Assembly (NCBI RefSeq): GCF_945952055.1
Contig: NZ_CAMFHB010000048.1
Location: forward strand, 1-47,540
Source: an uncultured Alsobacter sp.
GTDB lineage: Bacteria > Pseudomonadota > Alphaproteobacteria > Rhizobiales > Beijerinckiaceae
Length of the DNA stretch: 47,540 nt
Direction of reading: 5' to 3'
Shown here: piece after piece, positions 41,065 through 47,540 of the stretch
How the letters are laid out: each line of letters starts with the position of its first letter
How positions within the stretch are numbered: the first letter of the stretch is position 1
Position numbers and translations under genes: made by a program
The notes under the pieces: model-generated
What the model was told of the DNA's origin: nothing
The model's input: the letters and a program-made list of their open reading frames with translations, nothing else
Databases searched by the model: none

Positions 41065-41754
41065 GTGACCGACGCCGCGGACCAGGGCGGCGCCTTCTTC
41101 GGCCGCCGCAAGGGACACAAGCTGCGCCTCGGGCAGGCCGGGCTCGTCTCCGACCTGCTGCCTCGCCTGCGCATCGATCCGCAGGCGCTCGCCGACCCGG
41201 CCTCGCTGTTCGCCACCTCGGTCGAGGAGGTGCGGCTCGAGATCGGCTTCGGCGGGGGAGAGCACCTGCTGAGCCGCGCGCGATCCGCGCCGACGACCGG
41301 CTTCATCGGCTGCGAGCCGTTCGTGAACGGCATGGCGAAGATGCTGGCGGCGATCGCCGCCGAGGATCTCGGCAACGTCAGGCTGTGGGACGGCGACGCC
41401 GAAGAGGTGCTCGCCGGCCTGCCGGACGCGAGCGTCTCGACCGTCTATCTGCTCTATCCCGACCCCTGGCCCAAGCGTCGCCACAACAAGCGGCGTTTCG
41501 TGTCGGATGCACGCCTCGCCCAGATCGCCCGGGTTCTGCGTCCCGGCGGGCATTTCCTGTTCGCCAGCGACATCGACCATTATGTCGGCTGGACGCTGGC
41601 GCGGATCCTGCGCTCGCCCGACCTGACGTGGACGGCCGCGCGCCCCGGCGACTGGCGGACGCCGTTTCCGGGCTGGCCCGGCACCCGTTACGAGGCGAAG
41701 GCGATCCGCGAGGGACGGGTGGCGAGCTACATCACGGCCCGGAAGGCCGGCTGA
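41065..41754 (+). CDS. trmB: tRNA (guanine-N7-)-methyltransferase
   Basis: A 229-residue SAM-dependent enzyme making m7G46 in t[18 protein letters not shown] is the SAM-binding motif [19 protein letters not shown] is the TrmB signature with the catalytic Asp. [13 protein letters not shown] closes the family pattern. GTG at 41065 lies 11 nt after metK. It converges with a DUF2336 gene. Confidence 0.95.
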   Translation: MTDAADQGGAFFGRRKGHKLRLGQAGLVSDLLPRLRIDPQALADPASLFATSVEEVRLEIGFGGGEHLLSRARSAPTTGFIGCEPFVNGMAKMLAAIAAEDLGNVRLWDGDAEEVLAGLPDASVSTVYLLYPDPWPKRRHNKRRFVSDARLAQIARVLRPGGHFLFASDIDHYVGWTLARILRSPDLTWTAARPGDWRTPFPGWPGTRYEAKAIREGRVASYITARKAG

Positions 41755-41765
41755 GAAGCGCAGCC

Positions 41766-42887
41766 TCAGCGCTCCGTCACGACACCCAGGACGTTGCTCG
41801 TGGAGGCCGGATCGCGGGCGCGCAGGAAGCGCACCACGCGGTCGGCCGTCACCCGGCTCAGCGTCTCGTAGCTGCTCTTCAGCTTGGCTGCGGGCGGCTG
41901 GGTCCTGCCGTCGCGCACCTTCAGCCGCCGCAGGGCCTCGACCGTGTCCCAGCCGAAATCCAGCGACTTGCAGACGATGAGCAGCAGGTCGTCCTGGGGC
42001 TCCACGAGCACGCGTACGCCGAAGGACTCGGGCATGCGAGCCAGCAGGTTGAGCGCCGACTCGGCCTCGATCGCCTGCCCGGCCAGGGCGAAGCCGTAGA
42101 CGTCCGTCTCGCCCAGCTCGCCGCGCTCGAAGCGGCGCACGGCCTCGCCGGTGTCCTCGCCCGATCCCAGCCGGTTCCACAGCGCCTGGTAGGCGTCCGC
42201 ATCCACCTGGGCGGCCCCGTTCTCCACCGCCTCCTCGACCAGCGCGGCCGAACGGGTCCCCAGGGCCGCCAGAAGACGCTGCTTGGCCGCCGCCTTGGCG
42301 TGCCCGACGAGATCCTTGAGGCGCGCCAGAGGCAGGTCGGGCCGGTCGCCGAGGGTGAGCTGCAGGGATTCGTCCCCACGGGAGCGCTCCACCAGCCGCC
42401 CGAAGCCGTGGTCCGAGAAACGGGCCTGCAGGTTGCGGGCCGCGGCATGGACGACGACCTGGTCGCCGTGCTCCACCAGGACGTCGGTGACCGTCTCGCT
42501 CAGGGTCGGCCGCTCGGTGATGGCGATCATGTGGTTGCGGCCGCGCGTGAGGGCCACGTCCACGAGGTCGTCGTCGGTCAGGCGGGCCGAGCGCGACAGG
42601 ACGGGACGGGCCACGAGGATCTCGTCGCGCGCCAGCTTGCGGATGAGGTTGGGCGGAGCGTTGGGCACGTCGGCGAGGCGCTCGGCCAGCTCGGCGCGCG
42701 CATGCGCCTCGATCCGGGCCGCGAGCATGCCGATGACTTCATCGAACACGGCGACGTGCTCGTCGCGCAGCCGCTCGCAATCGCGCAGGAACAGATCCGT
42801 GATGCGCTTGACGGCCTCGGCATTCCGATCCGTATCGGTCGAGGCCGCAGCCCCGAGAAGATCCTGGGTTCCGAGCCGGGCGGCCAT
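41766..42887 (-). CDS. DUF2336 domain-containing protein (paralogue 1)
   Basis: A 373-residue, helix-rich, soluble protein of DUF2336, a family mostly of alphaproteobacteria without a firm function. Recognisable parts: FDEVIGMLAARIEAHARAEL and AERLADVPNAPPNLIRKLA near the N-terminus, LTDDDLVDVALTRGRNHMIA in the middle, FGWDTVEALRRLKVRDGR and VRFLRARDPAS at the end. It aligns by eye along its length with the next gene, so the two are paralogues. Together they interrupt the common trmB-rimP neighbourhood on the opposite strand. Confidence 0.85.
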   Translation of the reverse strand: MAARLGTQDLLGAAASTDTDRNAEAVKRITDLFLRDCERLRDEHVAVFDEVIGMLAARIEAHARAELAERLADVPNAPPNLIRKLARDEILVARPVLSRSARLTDDDLVDVALTRGRNHMIAITERPTLSETVTDVLVEHGDQVVVHAAARNLQARFSDHGFGRLVERSRGDESLQLTLGDRPDLPLARLKDLVGHAKAAAKQRLLAALGTRSAALVEEAVENGAAQVDADAYQALWNRLGSGEDTGEAVRRFERGELGETDVYGFALAGQAIEAESALNLLARMPESFGVRVLVEPQDDLLLIVCKSLDFGWDTVEALRRLKVRDGRTQPPAAKLKSSYETLSRVTADRVVRFLRARDPASTSNVLGVVTER

Positions 42888-43007
42888 GTCCTGTACACCT
42901 GAATCAATCGGCGACCAGAGCTACACGGCGGCCGCTTGTCGGGTGCTGAAACGGATCGTTCGAATGCGACGGATCGGTCCGCGGCGCCCGCTCCGACCCC
43001 GTCGTGG

Positions 43008-44105
43008 TCACTGGGTGGTTGCCATCTTCTGCTTGGCGAGCACGAAGCGCATGACGCGCTGCGCCGTCGGGATGGAGAGCGCCTCGTAGCCGGCGAAGGC
43101 GCTCTTGAGCAGCGTCTGCGGCGGGTTGCGGCCGGACTTCACCGTCAGCAGCAGCTTGAAGGTGGGCCAGCCGAACTTGATGCCGCGCACGACGAAGAGG
43201 AGCGGGTCGAAGTGCGGCGCGCTGTAGGCGTGCGCCATCACCTCCGGCGGCAGGTTAGCCAGGCGGCCCAGGGCCATGAGGGCGTCGGCCATCTTGTCGT
43301 CGCGGATGAGCTTTTGAACCTCGTCCTCGACCAGCCGGCCCTCGGCCTCCATCTTGTCGATGCGCGGCTTGGCCGCGACGATGTCCTCGACGAGGATCAG
43401 CGAGGACCCCTCCGCCATCACCATGTCGGCGCCGGCGTTCAGGGCGTCGGCGATCGCCTCGTCGGAGCCGCCGCTGGTCCCGATCAGTCCGCGCCGGGCG
43501 CGTTCCTTCGCGGCCTCGACCAGCGCCGACATGCGCTCGGCCGAAATGTCGCTGCGGGTGTCCAGGATCCCCTTCAGGCGCGGATCCGCCATGGCGCGGT
43601 CCACGAGCGTGCCGAGACCCTGGTCGGAGAAGGCCGCGGTCTGGTTGCCGGCCACCGAGCGCACGACCGTCTGGTCGCCGCGCACCACCAGCACGTCGGT
43701 GACGGCCTCGGTGAGGTTGCGGCGCACGGACAGCGCGAGCAGATGGTCCTGGCCCTTCTGCTGGGCGATCTCGACGAGATCCTTCTCGTCCAGGCGGGTG
43801 GACCGCTCGAGGACGGGCCGGGCGATCTCGATCGAGGCGTCGAAGGCGAGGTCGCGCACGGTGCGGCGCGGAGCGTTGCCGACGTCGGCGAGACGCTCGG
43901 CCAGCTCGACGCGGGCGCGGAATTCGATTTCCTTGGCGAGGCGCGAGATCACCTCGTCGAAGACGTCCACATGGGACTCGTTCAACTGCGGGGACATGTC
44001 GACGAACAGGCCGGTCAGGCGACGGAGCGTGTCGGCACGGCGCGCGTCCTCGCCGCTGGCGATCGCGTCCTCCACGTCCTGCACGAGTGAATTCAAAGGC
44101 TGCAT
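43008..44105 (-). CDS. DUF2336 domain-containing protein (paralogue 2)
   Basis: A 365-residue DUF2336 protein. FDEVISRLAKEIEFRARVEL and AERLADVGNAPRRTVRDLAF match paralogue 1 at the same place, as do RLDEKDLVEIAQQKGQDHLL and FGWPTFKLLLTVKSGRNPPQ. ATG at 44105 (MQPLNSLVQDVEDA) has AGGGGA about 6 nt upstream; an ATG two codons earlier touches that site and a longer frame is unlikely. It is 120 nt upstream of paralogue 1 on the same strand and divergent from the rimP operon. Function unknown; helical-repeat architecture suggests protein binding. Confidence 0.85.
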   Translation of the reverse strand: MQPLNSLVQDVEDAIASGEDARRADTLRRLTGLFVDMSPQLNESHVDVFDEVISRLAKEIEFRARVELAERLADVGNAPRRTVRDLAFDASIEIARPVLERSTRLDEKDLVEIAQQKGQDHLLALSVRRNLTEAVTDVLVVRGDQTVVRSVAGNQTAAFSDQGLGTLVDRAMADPRLKGILDTRSDISAERMSALVEAAKERARRGLIGTSGGSDEAIADALNAGADMVMAEGSSLILVEDIVAAKPRIDKMEAEGRLVEDEVQKLIRDDKMADALMALGRLANLPPEVMAHAYSAPHFDPLLFVVRGIKFGWPTFKLLLTVKSGRNPPQTLLKSAFAGYEALSIPTAQRVMRFVLAKQKMATTQ

Positions 44106-44181
44106 GCACATTCCCCTGTCGCTGGGAGTGTGGCACGGAAATTCTACCAAAAGGTTCACCTTGATGGACCGGCGATTGCGC

Positions 44182-44209
44182 TTGCATCCGGGGCGCCGCT
44201 GCGTATAGT
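44182..44209 (+). promoter_or_regulatory. candidate promoter of the rimP-nusA operon
   Basis: TTGCAT (44182-44187) and TATAGT (44204-44209) are separated by 16 nt. The start site would be near 44216, giving a leader of about 100 nt that contains the hairpin-terminator pair below. Confidence 0.55.
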
Positions 44210-44226
44210 GCGCGCCATCCGATACA

Positions 44227-44285
44227 TCTCAGAGCGATATGACATCGCATTGAGAGAGTGGGGCCCCCGGGACCCGCTCTTTTTT
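44227..44285 (+). terminator. rimP-operon leader: hairpin plus terminator-like hairpin (putative attenuator)
   Basis: The first hairpin: TCTCA (44227-44231) with TGAGA (44251-44255) and GCGAT (44234-44238) with ATCGC (44244-44248), separated by a 2x2 internal loop. The second: AGAGTGGG (44255-44262) with CCCGCTCT (44273-44280, one G-T pair), then six Ts (44280-44285). The two stems abut and share a base. It is placed between promoter and rimP start, so termination here would control the whole operon. rimP leaders with premature terminators have been described in other proteobacteria; NusA, made from this operon, acts at such sites. Confidence 0.65.
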
Positions 44286-44319
44286 GCTTAGCCGCATCGC
44301 TTTCGCCGCAGGAGCCCGC

Positions 44320-45027
44320 GTGGACGCACTCGAAGAACCCAGGCTGATCGCAGATGGAGGCGTGGCCGCCCGCGTGGGCGCCATCGTCGAGCCGGTGCTG
44401 CACGACCTCGGATTCCGGCTGGTGCGCGTGCGTGTCACGGCTCTCAACGGTTGCACCGTGCAGATCATGGCCGAGCGTCCCGACGGGACGTTCACCGTCG
44501 ACGATTGCGAGGCGGTGAGCCGCGCCGTGTCGCCCGCGCTGGACGTGGACGATCCGATCGACCGGGCCTACCACCTCGAGGTCTCGTCGCCGGGCATCGA
44601 CCGGCCGCTCGTCCGCGCCACCGATTTCGCGCGCTGGGCCGGGCACGAGGCCAAGATCGAAGCCACGCTTCCGATCGGCGGACGCAAGCGGTGGCGCGGC
44701 ATGATCGTCGGCGTCGAAGACGGCGCCGTGCAGCTCGAGCGCGGCGACGCCAAGGCCGACGAGGACCGTCGCATCACCATCCCGCTGCGCGATCTCGCCG
44801 ATGCCCGGCTGGTGCTGACCGACGAGCTGATCCGAGAGTCCCTGCGCCGGGACAAGGCCGCCAAGAAGGCGGCCGTCGGCGACGATGGCGGCGAAGACGA
44901 GCCGGACGACGAGCCGGCCGCGGACGCCGCCCCCCAACCCAAACCCAGGAAGCCCGGCCCCGCCGGACGTGGGACGCCCGGCGGCAAGGCTGCCGGCAAG
45001 GCCCGCCCGAGACCCGAAGAGGAGTGA
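44320..45027 (+). CDS. rimP: ribosome maturation factor RimP
   Basis: RimP assists 30S subunit maturation. From GTG at 44320, with AGGAG 5 nt upstream, it has 235 residues. Core: [53 protein letters not shown] (signature) and an SH3-like C-terminal domain to about residue 170. A low-complexity tail of about 55 residues follows, first acidic (EDEPDDEP), then rich in Pro, Lys and Gly, unusual in length. Start of the rimP-nusA-ylxR-infB operon. Confidence 0.95.
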   Translation: MDALEEPRLIADGGVAARVGAIVEPVLHDLGFRLVRVRVTALNGCTVQIMAERPDGTFTVDDCEAVSRAVSPALDVDDPIDRAYHLEVSSPGIDRPLVRATDFARWAGHEAKIEATLPIGGRKRWRGMIVGVEDGAVQLERGDAKADEDRRITIPLRDLADARLVLTDELIRESLRRDKAAKKAAVGDDGGEDEPDDEPAADAAPQPKPRKPGPAGRGTPGGKAAGKARPRPEEE

Positions 45028-45032
45028 CGCGC

Positions 45033-46616
45033 ATGGCCGTCAGCGCCAACAGGCTGGAACTGCTGCAGATCGCCGACGCGGTGGCCCGCGAGAAGGTGAT
45101 CGATCGTCAGATCGTGCTCACCGCGATGGAGGACGCCATCGCCAAGGCGGCCCGCTCGCGCTACGGCACCGAGACGGAAGTCCATGCCGAGATCAACCCG
45201 CGCACCGGCGAACTGCGTCTGTCCCGCTATCTCCACGTGGTGGAGCGGGTCGAGAACCCGGCCATCGAGATCGCGCTGCCCGACGCGCAGCGCTTCAACC
45301 CGGCCGCGCAGGTCGGCGACACCATCGCCGATACGCTGCCCCCGTTCGACTTCGGCCGCATCGCCGCCCAGTCGGCCAAGCAGGTCATCGTGCAGAAGGT
45401 GCGCGAAGCCGAGCGTGACCGCCAGTATGACGAGTTCAAGGACCGTGTCGGCGAAATCGTCAACGGCACCGTGAAGCGCGTCGAATACGGCAACGTCATC
45501 GTCGATCTCGGCCGCGGCGAAGGCATCATCCGCCGCGACGAGATGATCCCGCGCGAAACCATGCGCTACGGCGACCGCGTCCGCGCCTATGTCTACGACG
45601 TGCGCCGCGAGCAGCGCGGCCCGCAGATCTTCCTGTCGCGCACCCATCCGCAGTTCATGGCGAAGCTCTTCGCCCAGGAAGTGCCCGAGATCTACGACGG
45701 CATCATCGAGGTGAAGGCGGTCGCCCGCGACCCCGGCTCGCGCGCCAAGATCGCCGTGATCTCGCGCGACAGCTCGATCGACCCGGTCGGCGCCTGCGTG
45801 GGCATGCGCGGTTCGCGCGTGCAGGCCGTGGTGGGTGAACTCCAGGGCGAGAAGATCGACATCATTCCCTGGTCGCCCGACGTCGCGACCTTCATCGTCA
45901 ACGCGCTGCAGCCGGCCGAAGTGGCCAAGGTGGTGCTCGACGAGGACGCCGAGCGCATCGAGGTCGTGGTTCCCGACGACCAGCTCAGCCTGGCCATCGG
46001 CCGCCGCGGCCAGAACGTCCGCCTGGCCTCGCAGCTCACCGGCTGGGACATCGACATCCTGACCGAGGCCGAGGAGTCCGAGCGCCGCCAGAAGGAGTTC
46101 CTGGAGCGCACGCGGATCTTCATGGAGGCCCTGGACGTTGACGAGGTCGTCGGCCAGCTGCTCGCCTCGGAAGGCTTCTGCTCCGTCGAGGAACTGGCCT
46201 ATGTCGAGCCGGCGGAACTGGCCGGCATCGAGGGCTTCGACGACGACACCGCGCAGGAGATCCAGGCGCGTGCCCAGGATTACCTCGCCCGCATCGAGGC
46301 CGAGTTCGACGCGCGTCGCGTGGAACTGGGCGTCGCGGACGAGCTGAAGGAAGTCGACGGCGTCACCACCCCGATGCTGGTGAAGTTCGGCGAGAACGAC
46401 GTGAAGAGCGTCGAGGATCTCGCCGGCTGCGCCACCGACGACCTGGTGGGCTGGACCGAGCGCAAGGGCGGCGAAACCGTCCGTCACGCCGGCTTCCTGG
46501 ACGGCATCGAGCTGTCGCGCGAAGAGGCGGAGGCCATGATCATGGCGGCCCGCGTCAAGGCTGGCTGGATCGAGGCCCCGGCTCCGGTCGAGGACGAAGA
46601 GCCGGCAGAGGCCTGA
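45033..46616 (+). CDS. nusA: transcription termination/antitermination factor NusA
   Basis: NusA binds RNA polymerase and modulates pausing, termination and antitermination. It has 527 residues. Order: N-terminal domain (about 1-125), S1 domain (about 135-200, [20 protein letters not shown]), KH1 and KH2 (about 230-345, [39 protein letters not shown]), then two C-terminal helix-hairpin-helix repeats ([18 protein letters not shown] and [15 protein letters not shown]) and an acidic end. It follows rimP after 5 nt. Confidence 0.98.
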   Translation: MAVSANRLELLQIADAVAREKVIDRQIVLTAMEDAIAKAARSRYGTETEVHAEINPRTGELRLSRYLHVVERVENPAIEIALPDAQRFNPAAQVGDTIADTLPPFDFGRIAAQSAKQVIVQKVREAERDRQYDEFKDRVGEIVNGTVKRVEYGNVIVDLGRGEGIIRRDEMIPRETMRYGDRVRAYVYDVRREQRGPQIFLSRTHPQFMAKLFAQEVPEIYDGIIEVKAVARDPGSRAKIAVISRDSSIDPVGACVGMRGSRVQAVVGELQGEKIDIIPWSPDVATFIVNALQPAEVAKVVLDEDAERIEVVVPDDQLSLAIGRRGQNVRLASQLTGWDIDILTEAEESERRQKEFLERTRIFMEALDVDEVVGQLLASEGFCSVEELAYVEPAELAGIEGFDDDTAQEIQARAQDYLARIEAEFDARRVELGVADELKEVDGVTTPMLVKFGENDVKSVEDLAGCATDDLVGWTERKGGETVRHAGFLDGIELSREEAEAMIMAARVKAGWIEAPAPVEDEEPAEA

Positions 46617-46638
46617 GCGCAGGGCGGAAGGAGACGGA

Positions 46639-47349
46639 GTGGGCAGTCGGGCCGAGCAGGCGAGCGCGATCGACGATCCGGAGGGCGACGGCCCCTTGCG
46701 GACCTGCGTCGCCACGCGGACGGTTCGCCCGATCGACGAGCTCATCCGCTTCGTGGTCGCGCCCGACGACACGCTGGCCCCGGACCTGCGGCACAAGCTG
46801 CCGGGGCGAGGCGTCTGGGTGACCGCCAGCCGGCAGGCCGTGGCCGAGGCGATGCGCAAGAAGGCGTTCGCCCGCGGCCTGAAGGCGGCCGTGAAGGTCT
46901 CGGCCACGCTGCCGGACGACATCGAAGCCCTCCTCCGGCGCGCGGCGCGGGAGGCTGCGAGCCTCGCCAACAAGGCGGGGCTCGTCGTCACGGGCTTCTC
47001 GAAGGTTGAGGCCGCGATCGGTCGGGGGCCTCTGGCGGGCGTCGTCCACGCGGCGGATGCGGCCCCGGACGGGGTGCGGAAGGTCGGGCAGGCGCTCCGG
47101 AGGCGCTTCGGCGATGCAGCCGAAGCAATTCCGGTCATCGCCGCGCTCGATTCCGCGGATTTGGATTTGGCATTGGGGCGGTCACATGTGATACATGCTG
47201 CGCTTCTGGACGGGCCTGCATCCCGCGCGGCGATCGCGCGGATGCGGGCCTTGGAGCGCTACCGCGATCCTTCGCCGCCTCTGGTGGCCGACGCGGGTGC
47301 CACATCAGCGACCGACGACCCGGGAACCCGCAGGACAAGAGCGGAATGA
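46639..47349 (+). CDS. YlxR-type RNA-binding protein with C-terminal L7Ae-like domain
   Basis: A 236-residue protein, longer than stand-alone YlxR (about 90 residues). The N-terminal YlxR domain (about 20-95) contains [20 protein letters not shown] and [16 protein letters not shown] second region (about 95-195; [36 protein letters not shown]) resembles an L7Ae/YlxQ-like RNA-binding fold, a fusion common in alphaproteobacteria. GTG at 46639 has AAGGAG 5-6 nt upstream. It overlaps infB by 4 nt. Confidence 0.88.
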   Translation: MGSRAEQASAIDDPEGDGPLRTCVATRTVRPIDELIRFVVAPDDTLAPDLRHKLPGRGVWVTASRQAVAEAMRKKAFARGLKAAVKVSATLPDDIEALLRRAAREAASLANKAGLVVTGFSKVEAAIGRGPLAGVVHAADAAPDGVRKVGQALRRRFGDAAEAIPVIAALDSADLDLALGRSHVIHAALLDGPASRAAIARMRALERYRDPSPPLVADAGATSATDDPGTRRTRAE

Positions 47350-47540
47350 GCGATACGAAGAATAGCGGCGACAAGACGCTTCACGTCCCTTCGAAGACGT
47401 TGAGCCTGAAGCGCCCGGTCGAGTCTGGCGTCGTGCGTCAGAGCTTCTCGCACGGGCGCACCAAGGCCGTCGTCGTCGAGAAGGTGAAGCGCCGTGTCAT
47501 CGGACCGGGTGGCGAGGGCAAGCCCGAGCCGGCCCCGGCG
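47346..47540 (+). CDS. infB: translation initiation factor IF-2 (N-terminal part)
   Basis: Only the first 65 codons are inside the window. [20 protein letters not shown] and [20 protein letters not shown], then VVVEKVKRR, match the N-terminal region of alphaproteobacterial IF-2, which is rich in charged residues before the G domain. Position after nusA-ylxR with a 4-nt overlap (ATGA) fits the conserved operon. The GTPase domain lies beyond the window end. Confidence 0.95.
   Translation, partial: MSDTKNSGDKTLHVPSKTLSLKRPVESGVVRQSFSHGRTKAVVVEKVKRRVIGPGGEGKPEPAPA

Overview
The window reads as a chromosome segment of an alphaproteobacterium, most likely of the order Hyphomicrobiales (Rhizobiales). 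The evidence is high GC with strongly GC-biased third codon positions, frequent GTG/TTG starts, and conserved local gene orders I recognise from that group: mdh-sucC-sucD-odhA-odhB; a separate F1 operon atpHAGDC; phoH-ybeY-corC-lnt-XRE-metK-trmB; and rimP-nusA-ylxR-infB. Two intergenic repeat types also resemble ones I remember from Rhizobiales genomes. I cannot name a genus. No rRNA, tRNA or CRISPR array was seen.

Region 1 (1-7413, minus strand) is a TCA-cycle operon transcribed mdh > sucC > tautomerase-family gene > sucD > odhA > odhB (cut by the window edge). A 68-codon tautomerase gene is packed between sucC and sucD. Two spacers carry tandem 7-bp repeats arranged as inverted arms, and a perfect 10-bp hairpin sits between odhA and odhB. 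Region 2 (7831-15864) holds priA, a convergent MazEF-like toxin-antitoxin pair with a palindromic operator candidate, and the atpHAGDC operon.

Region 3 (about 15865-19790) is an accessory cassette between atpC and rppH, with lower GC and less biased codons than its surroundings. It contains a 65-codon two-helix membrane-protein gene with a strong ribosome binding site and, divergent from it, a 977-codon protein joining an XRE-like DNA-binding domain, a STAND-type NTPase (Walker A, Walker B, GMP motif, LHGLVR motif) and TPR-like repeats. A fragment of an IS3-family transposase lies at its right edge. This is the best candidate for an undescribed system, possibly defence or signal sensing.

Region 4 (19791-25703) has rppH, a nested palindromic repeat, and a minus-strand operon kdgD > periplasmic binding protein > enolase-superfamily dehydratase > gntR that looks like hexarate (glucarate/galactarate) catabolism. 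Its expected end product, 2-oxoglutarate, is the substrate of OdhAB in region 1. Region 5 (25799-32436) contains a DUF4394 protein divergent from an ECF sigma / RskA-like anti-sigma pair, an aldo/keto reductase, a glutathione S-transferase, an Nfu-type Fe-S scaffold, a RutE-like nitroreductase, tsaB and rimI.

Region 6 (32433-47540) is housekeeping: plsC, miaB, phoH, ybeY, corC, lnt, an XRE regulator, metK, trmB, then two DUF2336 paralogues on the opposite strand, then rimP-nusA-ylxR-infB. The rimP operon starts with a roughly 100-nt leader carrying a hairpin followed by a terminator-like hairpin and six Ts, which suggests attenuation.
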